Part shown: one piece after another, positions 6,740 through 13,337 of the stretch | Position numbering within the stretch: the first letter of the stretch is position 1 | How the letters are laid out: every line of letters starts with the position of its first letter | NCBI GenBank assembly: GCA_937864385.1 | Contig: CALMJN010000217.1 | Coordinates: forward strand, 1-13,337 | Length of the DNA stretch: 13,337 nucleotides | DNA from: an uncultured Methanosarcinales archaeon | GTDB taxonomy: Archaea; Halobacteriota; Methanosarcinia; Methanotrichales; Methanotrichaceae | Direction of reading: 5' to 3' | Position numbers and translations under genes: made by a program | The notes under the pieces: model-generated | Database searches by the model: none | Told to the model about the DNA's origin: nothing | What the model saw: the letters and a program-made list of their open reading frames with translations, nothing else

Positions 6740-7273
6740 TTGTCAAACCGTGCAACGGTATTTATAGATGGTGCTTATTTAACCAAGATTCTTGATGTCG
6801 ATTTTGGAAAGCCTAAGATCGATCTGGCTCGATTTTCAGACATCCTTTGCGGTAAATATGAGAGGCTGCGGACATATTACTATAACTGCATGCCCTACCA
6901 GAGCTGCCCCGCCACGGAGGAGGAGAGACGAAGGTTTGCCTCCATGGATAAGTTCGTCTACACCCTCCGAAAGCTGCCCCGCTTTGAGGTAAAGCTGGGC
7001 CGGCTGGGCTGCGTGGGCGGAGAGTTCATTCAAAAGAGGGTGGACATCGCCCTGGCCGCAGATCTGGTGCGCCTGAGCTGCGGCAGGATGATTCAGAAGG
7101 CGGTCTTGGTCACAGGGGATAGCGACTTTATGCCGGCCATCGAGGCGGCTAAGGATGCGGGAGTCCTGGTGACGCTCTACTATTCCCAGAGCTCCATCCA
7201 CGATGAGCTTCTCTCAGCAGTGGATGAGAGCGCCGTAATGGACCAGGAGCTTATAAGCCAGGTTACCAGATAA
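6740..7273 (+). CDS. NYN-domain (LabA/DUF88-like) putative ribonuclease
   Basis: This 177-residue protein consists almost entirely of one NYN domain of the PIN-like nuclease fold. It opens with ATVFIDGAYL, where Asp10 is the first acidic ligand. KRVDIALAADLV follows with Asp102, then the hallmark VTGDSDFMPAIEAAKDAG with Asp127 and Asp129. These four acidic residues form the expected metal-binding site, so the enzyme is probably a metal-dependent RNase. Its target is unknown, and LabA-like relatives act in varied RNA processing or regulatory roles. Translation most likely begins at TTG 6740, with a good Shine-Dalgarno. It stands alone, converging on paaK, behind an unusually long 510-nt upstream region. 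It is not adjacent to an antitoxin-like gene, so a toxin role is not suggested by context. Confidence 0.85.
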   Translation: MSNRATVFIDGAYLTKILDVDFGKPKIDLARFSDILCGKYERLRTYYYNCMPYQSCPATEEERRRFASMDKFVYTLRKLPRFEVKLGRLGCVGGEFIQKRVDIALAADLVRLSCGRMIQKAVLVTGDSDFMPAIEAAKDAGVLVTLYYSQSSIHDELLSAVDESAVMDQELISQVTR

Positions 7274-7319
7274 AGCAAAGACCCTTTAAAAGATCCGGAG
7301 TAGCCGGAAAAAATTGAAT

Positions 7320-7341
7320 CAAGCCCTGCCTTTAGGGCTTG
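7320..7341. terminator. Bidirectional hairpin terminator between the NYN gene and paaK
   Basis: CAAGCCCT (7320-7327) and AGGGCTTG (7334-7341) form a perfect 8-bp stem with the 6-nt loop GCCTTT. T-rich sequence follows on the plus strand (TTTTACTTTTT near 7360-7375), and AATTTTTT follows within a few bases on the minus strand. Both convergent genes end here, so it can serve either. A smaller stem, TCCGG/CCGGA (7294-7308), lies beside it. Confidence 0.6.
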
Positions 7342-7361
7342 TCCTCAAATCAAAGGTGATT

Positions 7362-8687
7362 TTACTTTTTCTCCTTTTCATCCTTGGAGTATACATCGCG
7401 CCGGTCCACGACCTTCTTGGACTTTCCGGCGGTGCGGGGGATGGAGCCCTTCTCCACCAGCTCGATCTTGCTTCTAACGTTGAGGACGCTCTTGAGCCGC
7501 TCCTCGGTCTTTTTCTGGATCCGGGCCAGGTCGGATAGCTCGCCGGTGAAGGCCTCGTCCTTCAGCTCCACCTGGATGCTGATCTCATCCAGGCCGTGCT
7601 TCTTTCTGTCTACTATAACCTGGAAGTAGCTTCCTATCTCCGGTATGCTGACCAGGACATCCTCGATCTGGCTGGGGAAGACGTTGATGCCTCTGACGAT
7701 GAGCATGTCGTCGGCCCGGCCCAGGAATCGGTGCAGCTTTCGGCTGGTGCGCCCGCAGGGACACTTGTCCTCCATGATATAGGTCACATCCCCGGTATGA
7801 TATCTTATGAGGGGCATGGCCTCCTTGGTCAGGGAGGTGATGACCAGCTCCCCCGGCTCTCCTGGGGCGCAGGGCTGCTCGCTTTTGTCCAGGATCTCGA
7901 TCAGGAAGTGGTCCTCCCAGATGTGCAGGCCGTCCTGCTCCTGGCACTCAAATGCCACTCCCGGCCCCATCATCTCCGATAGGCCGTAGGAGTCGTAGGC
8001 CTTGATGTTCAGGGCCTCCTCCAGCTCTCTTCTCGACTCGTCGGACCAGGGCTCGGCTCCAAAGCAGCCTATGCGCAGGCTAAGCTTTTCCACCACTCCT
8101 CTGGCTTTGGCCGTCTCCGCCAGGTATAGGGCATAGGATGGAGTGCAGTGCAGGACGGTCACCCCGAAGTCCATCATAATCTCCAGCTGCCGCTCCGTAT
8201 TGCCTACCCCGGAGGGCACAGCCATGGCTCCCATTCTCTCGATGCCGTAGTGCACGCCGAGGCCCCCGGTGAAAAAGCCGTAGTTGACCGCATTCTGGAA
8301 GATATCCTTCTTCTCCACTCCGACCATGACGAAGTCCCGGGCCATGAGGTCGGACCAGGTCTCGATGTCCCTGGCCGTATATCCCACCACGGTGGGCTTG
8401 CCGGTGGTGCCGGATGAGGCATGAACCCGCACCACCTCCTCTCGGGGGACAGCGAAGAGGCCGAAGGGATAATTGTCTCTCAGATCCTGCTTTCTGGTTG
8501 TGGGGAGCCGGGATATGTCCGCCAGGCTATTGATGTCTTCAGGAGCGACGCCCGCCTCCTGGAATTTCTTGTGATAAAAGGGGACGTTTTTGTAAACCTT
8601 CTCTGCCACGCTCTTGAGCCGGCGAAGCTGCAGCTCCTCCAGCTCCTCTCTTGCCATGAGCTCATACTTTGGTTGCCAGTAGTTCAT
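7362..8687 (-). CDS. paaK: Phenylacetate-CoA ligase
   Basis: This 441-residue ANL-superfamily adenylate-forming enzyme activates an aryl or aryl-acetic acid to its CoA thioester with ATP. It has the family N-terminus NYWQPKYELM, the P-loop-like SSGTTGKPTVVGYT (about 91-104), FGAEPWSD, YDSYGLSEMMGPG, YHTGDVTYI and the hinge/C-terminal sequence GRADDMLIVRGINVFPSQIEDVL. I choose the ATG at 8687 because AGGG stands 7 nt before it and it gives the usual N-terminus. ATGs at 8693 and 8747 are alternatives; the latter has no Shine-Dalgarno. No iorAB, ACT-domain or degradation genes adjoin it. In methanogens this enzyme is thought to salvage arylacetates for aromatic amino acid synthesis with indolepyruvate oxidoreductase, rather than to degrade phenylacetate. 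Confidence 0.93.
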   Translation of the reverse strand: MNYWQPKYELMAREELEELQLRRLKSVAEKVYKNVPFYHKKFQEAGVAPEDINSLADISRLPTTRKQDLRDNYPFGLFAVPREEVVRVHASSGTTGKPTVVGYTARDIETWSDLMARDFVMVGVEKKDIFQNAVNYGFFTGGLGVHYGIERMGAMAVPSGVGNTERQLEIMMDFGVTVLHCTPSYALYLAETAKARGVVEKLSLRIGCFGAEPWSDESRRELEEALNIKAYDSYGLSEMMGPGVAFECQEQDGLHIWEDHFLIEILDKSEQPCAPGEPGELVITSLTKEAMPLIRYHTGDVTYIMEDKCPCGRTSRKLHRFLGRADDMLIVRGINVFPSQIEDVLVSIPEIGSYFQVIVDRKKHGLDEISIQVELKDEAFTGELSDLARIQKKTEERLKSVLNVRSKIELVEKGSIPRTAGKSKKVVDRRDVYSKDEKEKK

Positions 8688-8691
8688 TTCC

Positions 8692-8755
8692 ATACCCTGA
8701 TCGAATTTGATTTTCTCTGTGCTATGCTCTGCCATGAGAGAGAACATCAGGGTAT
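8692..8755 (-). promoter_or_regulatory. Inverted-repeat structure over the paaK leader and ribosome binding site
   Basis: ATACCCTGAT and ATCAGGGTAT (8692-8701 and 8746-8755) are a perfect 10-bp inverted repeat. Inside it lies a second inverted repeat, TTCTCT/AGAGAA (8713-8718 and 8739-8744). In the paaK mRNA these could nest into one stem whose 3' arm contains the AGGG Shine-Dalgarno for the ATG at 8687, hiding it. ATTTGAT and ATCAAAT also occur, placed so that pairing them would compete with the main stem. This may be an RNA switch or a DNA operator. A 10-bp inverted repeat alone could arise by chance about once in a window of this size. Confidence 0.4.
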
Positions 8756-8797
8756 ATCAAATCTTCCGGCGAAGCGAAAAAAGCTGATTTGGCAGAG

Positions 8798-8805
8798 TTT
8801 ATATT
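8798..8805 (-). promoter_or_regulatory. Probable TATA box of paaK
   Basis: The minus strand reads AATATAAA in the 80-nt gap between the helicase stop and the first possible paaK start. Initiation near 8775 would give a leader that includes the whole 8692-8755 inverted repeat. A run of six T on the minus strand (8777-8782) could also end helicase transcripts. Confidence 0.45.
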
Positions 8806-8827
8806 GATGGGATAAATGAATCGAATC

Positions 8828-11677
8828 TCAGCCCCAGAACCTCTTCGTCCTGGCGTACTCCCTTTCCGCCTTGAGAATATCCCGGTAGAACTCCATCTCG
8901 TCCTTCTGCCGTTTTCCCACCACCCGCGACGCCGTCTCCGGCCCCAGCCCCCGGCTGGCCAAAGCAATGGCTGCGGTCTTGCCGTAGCTCAAGACCAGGT
9001 TGGCATTGCGGAAAACGCGCTTGGTTCTCTTCCTGTCCTCTGCCGTCTTCTTCTTCTCCGGCTTTTTCACCACGGCAATCTCCTCCTCCTCCCAGGGCTT
9101 GAGGGCGGCGATCATGCGGGAGCTGCAAAGCGGGCACTCCGGCTGCTCTGCCACCCGCTCCACCGGTCGCAGGCTCTTCCACTTTTTGCAGCTCACGCAG
9201 AACAGGAGCACCCGGTCGGCCATGATCCGGCTTTTGAGGAGGTCGATGACCGCAGCGTCGGCATGCTCGGGAGATGTGACATCCCTGCCCCCGCCCCGCC
9301 CGCTGCTGCCTATGGGTGACAGCGAGCCGGTGACCACCTTTATCGATCCGTCCTTGATCTTCTCCAGCACCCACTTGGCCCTATCTATGTCCAGACGGTC
9401 GTGGTATATCTCCCGCAAGGCCTCCCGGTACATGGGCGTTCCCTCGAAGACCGCCAAAAGCTTGGCCATGCTCACCCTCTGATAGTCTATATCCCGGGAG
9501 AATGCCCCGAACTTGCGGGCCACATGCACCATCTTCCAGCGGAGAAGGGTGGTATTCTTGAGGGTCATCTCCAGTATGGGCTCGACATAGGAGGGGTCCA
9601 GCTCTTCCAGGGTCCGGGCGATCTCCTCAGCCAGAAGGGGCCGGGGAAGGGCCAGCTCAATGCGATAGGGATCGACGGAGATCTCCACGCTGCTGCCGAA
9701 GCGAGCGGATAGAAGGGAGGAGATTATCCTGCCGAGAGTATCATTGGTCTTGTGGCCGAGGCAGGCGTTGATCACTGCCCCCTCTCCTCCGCTCTCCACA
9801 ACGATGCGGGACTGATCAGGTATGGAATGGCCCTTTTCCACCTGCGTGGATATGAGGTCTACGAGATCCCTGCCTGCATCCCCATTAACGGGATATCTCT
9901 CCTGCAGCCAGGCAATGGCCCGATCCCGTCCTTCCTGCCCCCCGCCCTCCTTCTCATGCTCCTTCTCGCTGTCCTTCTCTCCTTCCCCCTCCAGGATCCC
10001 GGCAATCTCTCTGCGGATCTCTCCCACCTCCTGGGCCACGGCAAAGGGAACGGGGATCTCTTCCCCGGTCCAGGAAGGAATCTCCCCGCTTCTGTGGATG
10101 GGAACCACCTTTATCTCATCCTCTCCGATCTCTGCAATCTCCCAGATCTCCCCCTTGGTGACGAAGGTGGCACCCGGCTGGGCAAAGCTGATCACAAAGG
10201 CCTCATCCAGGGTTCCCACCGACCTCCGGCCCACCATGTCATAGACATTGAACCTCTTCTCGTCCGGGATCATGGAGAGGTTCTCGAAGTAGTACTGCCG
10301 GGCCTTCTTGGTCCTCTGCAGGACGGCTTCATCGCCCAGTCGCACCAGCCGGCTCTCCTCCATCTGGGCTACAACTCCTGCCATCTCCTCCCCGGATAGC
10401 TCCCGGAAGGGGTAAGCCCGGCTGATTATCTCTCGGGCTCGCTCCAGGGCAATCTCCCAGAAATCCATCTCCAGGCCGACTATCTGGTTGGCCAGAACAT
10501 CAGCCGGCATCTCGTGAATGCTTATCTTTTCCAGCTCTCCTGCCGCCGCCCGGCGGGAAATAACACAGGCTTCGGCCACATCATCGGCACAGGTGGCGAT
10601 GATGGTCCCGGAAGAGACCAAGCCTATTTTGTGCCCGGCCCGCCCCACCCTCTGTATCAGGCGGGAGACTGTGCGGGGGGAGCTATACTGAATGACATGG
10701 TCCACATCGCCTATGTCTATCCCCAACTCCATGGAGGAGGTGCAGATCAATCCCTGCAGCTCTCCTGCTTTGAATGCCTCCTCCGCCTCCACCCGGGCCT
10801 CCACGGAGAGGCTGCCGTGATGCACCCCTATGGGCTGGCCCATCTGGCGGAAGCGGGAGCCAAGAACCTCCGCTGCCTGACGGGTGTTGACGAAGATCAG
10901 GCTCTTCTTGCTCTCAACCATCTCTTTTATGAATTGGATCTGGGCCGCCAGGCGGGGATCGCACTCCAGGGTGCCGGCCAGGCTCCGGTCCCCCTTACCC
11001 GGCATGGGGCTGGCCACCAGGAAGTCGCTGCTCCTCTTTACATCGGTCTCGACTATCTTGTAGCTCCTCTTGCTTCCTACCAGCAGCCTGGCCACATCTT
11101 CTGGAGAGCCCACCGTGGCCGAGAGCCCTATCCTCTGAAAATCGCCTGCCAGCTCGGCCAGCCTCTCTAAAAGCACGGACAGCTGCGATCCGCGCTTGGA
11201 AGCGGCCATCTCATGTATCTCATCCACAACCACCACCTTAACCCCTGAGAGGTTCTTCCGCAGCCTTTTTCCGGTGAGCATCACCTGCAGCGTCTCGGGA
11301 GTGGTTATCAGCAGATCCGGGGGATGCAGGGCCTGCCTTCTCCGGTCCGCCTGGCTGGTGTCACCGTGCCGCACTGCCACAGAGAGGGAGAGCCACTCTC
11401 CCCACTGATGAAAGCGGCGCAGCATGTCCCGGTTCAGGGCACGCAGGGGGGTTATGTAAACGGCCAGGGTGCCCTTGCGCTCGCTATTCAGGATTCGATG
11501 AAATATGGGCAGACTGGCAGCCTCGGTCTTTCCCGTGCCGGTGGGAGCGATGAGCAGCACATTCTCACCGGATAGGATACAAGGTATGGCCTCTTCCTGG
11601 GGCTCTGTCGGCTGGAGGATGGCCTCCTCCGTGAGCTTCTGCCTTATCCGATCATGAAGCCCATCAAAAGCGTTCAC
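8828..11677 (-). CDS. Lhr-family DEAD/DEAH-box superfamily 2 helicase
   Basis: This 949-residue helicase belongs to the archaeal Lhr (large helicase-related) family of SF2 enzymes. These act as 3'-5' translocases on DNA or DNA/RNA hybrids and are linked to repair and RNA metabolism. Motifs visible are TEPQEEAI (Q-like, 24-31), APTGTGKT (44-51), TPLRALNRD (76-84), DEIH (152-155), SAT (186-188), STSMELGID-type SSMELGID (314-321) and QRVGRAGH (342-349). Winged-helix and Lhr domain 4 regions should follow. Near the C-terminus a four-Cys zinc motif, CVSC (827-830) and CPLC (848-851), precedes a basic tail and LGPETASRVV. A Glu/Lys-rich low-complexity insert lies at about 561-585. The start is GTG, with an in-frame TGA two codons upstream. 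I cannot assign the Lhr subgroup. Confidence 0.92.
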   Translation of the reverse strand: MNAFDGLHDRIRQKLTEEAILQPTEPQEEAIPCILSGENVLLIAPTGTGKTEAASLPIFHRILNSERKGTLAVYITPLRALNRDMLRRFHQWGEWLSLSVAVRHGDTSQADRRRQALHPPDLLITTPETLQVMLTGKRLRKNLSGVKVVVVDEIHEMAASKRGSQLSVLLERLAELAGDFQRIGLSATVGSPEDVARLLVGSKRSYKIVETDVKRSSDFLVASPMPGKGDRSLAGTLECDPRLAAQIQFIKEMVESKKSLIFVNTRQAAEVLGSRFRQMGQPIGVHHGSLSVEARVEAEEAFKAGELQGLICTSSMELGIDIGDVDHVIQYSSPRTVSRLIQRVGRAGHKIGLVSSGTIIATCADDVAEACVISRRAAAGELEKISIHEMPADVLANQIVGLEMDFWEIALERAREIISRAYPFRELSGEEMAGVVAQMEESRLVRLGDEAVLQRTKKARQYYFENLSMIPDEKRFNVYDMVGRRSVGTLDEAFVISFAQPGATFVTKGEIWEIAEIGEDEIKVVPIHRSGEIPSWTGEEIPVPFAVAQEVGEIRREIAGILEGEGEKDSEKEHEKEGGGQEGRDRAIAWLQERYPVNGDAGRDLVDLISTQVEKGHSIPDQSRIVVESGGEGAVINACLGHKTNDTLGRIISSLLSARFGSSVEISVDPYRIELALPRPLLAEEIARTLEELDPSYVEPILEMTLKNTTLLRWKMVHVARKFGAFSRDIDYQRVSMAKLLAVFEGTPMYREALREIYHDRLDIDRAKWVLEKIKDGSIKVVTGSLSPIGSSGRGGGRDVTSPEHADAAVIDLLKSRIMADRVLLFCVSCKKWKSLRPVERVAEQPECPLCSSRMIAALKPWEEEEIAVVKKPEKKKTAEDRKRTKRVFRNANLVLSYGKTAAIALASRGLGPETASRVVGKRQKDEMEFYRDILKAEREYARTKRFWG

Positions 11678-11794
11678 ATCTCATCTTTTCCAGGAGGGGA
11701 TATGAAAGCCTTGCGGCAAAGACGAAATCATCCTCGGCGATAGACGAATCGAACTGGAAAAGGGCAAATATCGGCAGGGCAGAGTGATTAACGC

Positions 11795-11802
11795 TTTATA
11801 AT
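11795..11802 (-). promoter_or_regulatory. Possible TATA box of the Lhr helicase gene
   Basis: The minus strand reads ATTATAAA about 120 nt upstream of the GTG start. It would give a leader of roughly 95 nt. No nearer TATA-like element is seen on that strand. Confidence 0.35.
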
Positions 11803-11953
11803 GGGCAGAGATCCTTTGAATCCGTCTCAAGGCAACCTCAAGCAGTACTTCTGGACATATATTAATAAAAAGATTCTTCGGCTGAGAATTTCCCGAAATT
11901 ATTCTACATTTTGGTCTTTATTTTAGTAAACCTTTTATAGATTGACCTATCAG

Positions 11954-11960
11954 TATAAAA
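11954..11960 (+). promoter_or_regulatory. Probable TATA box of the DUF4096-fusion gene
   Basis: TATAAAA lies about 110 nt before the TTG start. Initiation near 11983 would give a leader of about 80 nt. Confidence 0.45.
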
Positions 11961-12064
11961 TAGCATTGGGCAGGAGATCAATATGGTTATTTTGCGGAGG
12001 GAGAGCTAAATCGTAAGAATATGATATATGTTAGCTAATAATAGATCGGCTGCATATCACGCTA

Positions 12065-12946
12065 TTGCAATTGAAGGGGGGAATAGAGATTAGTTTTGAT
12101 CACAAACAGACCGCTGTTTATTATCCGGGGGAGCAGGATTACATTGAGGTGGACGAGGCCATAGCTCCTCTTCTAATATCGCTATGGGATAACAAGATAA
12201 GAACCTGCAACTCCTGTCAGGAAAATGAGCCTGGAATAATCTGGATCGAATTTTATTCCATGAAGGATGTGGAGAGATTGCTGACCATAATGGTCAGATC
12301 TATGGGAGACAGGATCAATGACCATCCCGAGGTCAATGATTGGTTCTGCTACAGGATAATGGGACATGAGGGGGAAAAGCTGCCGGGCTGGCGCTACGAG
12401 GCCTACCCCAATCTTTTTTCTCAAGGAACTGATCCGAGCGACGAGATTTATCCTCGGGGGATATTCGAGAGCAAGGTAGAGCTGTCCGTTTCAACCCGTT
12501 TTCCCATAGAAGATCATCAAACTGTGCTCAATCTGGTAAATAAATATCTGGAGAGAGGATTGGACAACTATACCGAGCTATCCGACGAGCAGTGGAACTA
12601 TATCAAGCAGTATCTTCCCCCGCAGCCCTATAATGCTAAACTCAGAACCGAGGATCGGAGAATTCTGGATGGCATAAGATACGTCTTAAGGACCGGATGC
12701 CCCTGGTCGGAGATCCCTCGCAGATACGGATCATACCTATCGGTCCGGGCCAGATTGAAGAGATGGTCTAATGAAGGCGTCTTAGAGCCCATACTCAGCA
12801 GCATTGATCCGGATGACAGATACAAAGGCAGGCTCTCAACCTATATTGCTCCAACTGAGCAGCAGACAGTCTCTCAAAGGAAGAATGTCGTAGGCAAGAT
12901 TGCATCTGTTAGGGAAGAGATGGCTCCGATGTCAGTATCTCAATAG
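12065..12946 (+). CDS. Unrecognised N-terminal domain fused to a DUF4096 (IS5-type transposase N-terminal) domain
   Basis: This 293-residue protein has two parts. Residues 7-165 form a domain I cannot name. It contains YIEVDEAIAPLLISLWDNKI, the pair CNSC (48-51), an aromatic segment WIEFYSMKDVERLL and a closing VELSVSTRFPIEDHQTVLNLV. It resembles small uncharacterised proteins whose core reads like VDexIAPLLxxLW..TxxSCQ. Residues 172-244 are a DUF4096 domain: LSDEQWNYIKQYLPP, then DGIRYVLRTGCPWSEIPRRYGS and RLKRWSNEGVLEPIL. DUF4096 is the DNA-binding N-terminus of IS5-family transposases. The DDE catalytic domain is absent and no orfB follows; a polar tail of about 45 residues ends the protein. 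No terminal inverted repeats were seen. The start is uncertain: TTG 12065, TTG 12071 and a non-canonical codon after AAGGGGGG are all possible. Base composition is more AT-rich than the neighbours. Confidence 0.75.
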   Translation: MQLKGGIEISFDHKQTAVYYPGEQDYIEVDEAIAPLLISLWDNKIRTCNSCQENEPGIIWIEFYSMKDVERLLTIMVRSMGDRINDHPEVNDWFCYRIMGHEGEKLPGWRYEAYPNLFSQGTDPSDEIYPRGIFESKVELSVSTRFPIEDHQTVLNLVNKYLERGLDNYTELSDEQWNYIKQYLPPQPYNAKLRTEDRRILDGIRYVLRTGCPWSEIPRRYGSYLSVRARLKRWSNEGVLEPILSSIDPDDRYKGRLSTYIAPTEQQTVSQRKNVVGKIASVREEMAPMSVSQ

Positions 12947-13099
12947 TTTTATTTAATTTTTAATGAGTTACATTTTTTATTTCAGTCTATTAATATTCAA
13001 GGATTTAGGTTTATCATATCCCATATCTTATCATAATACTAATAGCAAAAGCCTTTAATACTTTAAAGAACTTTACTAAATTATTAATTTGGTAATTCC
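12947..13099. other. Very AT-rich spacer, no gene
   Basis: This stretch is dominated by A and T runs, with a 13-base near-palindrome AAATTATTAATTT (13078-13090). It probably holds the terminator of the fusion gene (TTTTATTTAATTTTTAAT directly after the stop) and the promoter of whatever starts at 13100. A TTTAAAG near 13063 is at a suitable distance for a TATA-like element. I see no remnant of a transposase DDE domain. Confidence 0.5.
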
Positions 13100-13337
13100 A
13101 TGACATCTGCCGAGCGATCCGACTTGCCAGGACCTGGTCTCTCCAGCATAGCCTCTGCAATAAAGAGAGAACTTTTCCGCCTTGATAAAAAATATAAAAA
13201 TACATTAATTTTTAATATAGCAGCTCGAATTCATTCTTTGTTGAACAAATTGGGTTTGAGCTCAAAGGATAGATCATTAGCTCCAAATCATCGGATCAAA
13301 GACAGCGATTTCATCCAAAGCCCCTCCCTAAGTCCTG
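13100..13337 (+). CDS. Possible N-terminal part of an unrecognised protein (runs off right edge)
   Basis: An ATG at 13100 opens 79 codons without a stop up to the window end, and an in-frame TAA lies five codons upstream. The predicted start is MTSAERSDLPGPGLSSIA, followed by a basic helical segment (AIKRELFRLDKKYKN), a hydrophobic one (TLIFNIAARIHSLLNKLGL) and a polar stretch. I recognise no family. A GGTAAT just before the ATG is a weak ribosome binding site. The frame is open through AT-rich sequence, where stops would be frequent by chance, which supports coding. An opposing minus-strand frame (13014-13205) overlaps it, so the call is tentative. Confidence 0.4.
   Translation, partial: MTSAERSDLPGPGLSSIASAIKRELFRLDKKYKNTLIFNIAARIHSLLNKLGLSSKDRSLAPNHRIKDSDFIQSPSLSP

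Larger units (their letters stand above)
11678..12064. other. 387-nt divergent intergenic region with promoters
   Basis: This region separates the minus-strand helicase from the plus-strand fusion gene and becomes increasingly AT-rich to the right. It holds a minus-strand ATTATAAA (11795-11802) and a plus-strand TATAAAA (11954-11960). One short plus-strand frame, 11801-11926 (ATG to TAG, 41 residues, basic and aromatic), begins inside the TATA-like element and has no ribosome binding site, so I do not call it a gene. No tRNA or other structured RNA was recognised. Confidence 0.6.

Noticed and set aside
9752..11170. Two plus-strand frames of more than 210 codons inside the helicase gene
   Set aside because: The helicase motifs on the minus strand are unambiguous. 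The plus-strand translations are low-complexity His/Leu/Pro/Gly sequences typical of antisense shadows.
12065..12946. A complete insertion sequence
   Set aside because: Only the DUF4096 domain is present. The DDE domain, terminal inverted repeats and target duplications were not found, so I do not call a mobile element.
13014..13205. 63-codon minus-strand frame in the AT-rich right end
   Set aside because: It is composed of AT-rich codons, has no Shine-Dalgarno and conflicts with a longer open frame on the plus strand.
1..13337. CRISPR array, tRNA or rRNA genes
   Set aside because: No regularly spaced repeat series and no tRNA cloverleaf or rRNA-like segment were recognised on reading both strands; a covariance-model scan was not possible here.

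Overview
The window is archaeal chromosomal DNA. The minus-strand block carries genes for an archaeal Rpo4/RpoF, ribosomal protein L21e, a DUF655 protein, KsgA/RsmA and Pus10, an order known from many archaea. G+C-rich genes, AT-rich intergenic stretches, archaeal-type TATA boxes, GGTG-type Shine-Dalgarno sites, an archaeal Lhr helicase and an orphan phenylacetate-CoA ligase fit a methanogenic euryarchaeon. Methanothrix (Methanosaeta) is my best guess, by inference only.

Layout. 1-341 (-): N-terminal part of an MFS transporter, cut by the window edge. 370-3659 (-): tightly packed information-processing operon, transcribed pus10 -> rpl21e -> rpoF -> DUF655 -> rsmA. Neighbours are abutted or overlapping, which suggests translational coupling. 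3858-6229 (+): two tandem paralogous FtsX/LolC-type ABC permeases with no ATPase gene in the window. 6230-6739: about 510 nt without a convincing gene, holding several short palindromes. 6740-7273 (+): NYN-domain (PIN-like) putative ribonuclease. It converges on paaK (7362-8687, -), with a hairpin terminator between them. 8828-11677 (-): large Lhr-type helicase. 11678-12064: AT-rich promoter region. 12065-12946 (+): an unusual protein joining an unrecognised N-terminal domain to the DUF4096 domain of IS5-type transposases. 12947-13099 is very AT-rich, and a possible unrecognised gene starts at 13100 and runs off the right edge.

How the genes work together. The minus-strand operon serves transcription (Rpo4), the ribosome (L21e, 16S rRNA dimethylation) and tRNA modification (Psi54/55). 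The permease pair probably forms a heterodimer with an ATPase encoded elsewhere. The points most worth a second look are the transposase-domain fusion at the right end, the inverted-repeat structure over the paaK ribosome binding site, and the 65-nt overlap of pus10 with rpl21e.
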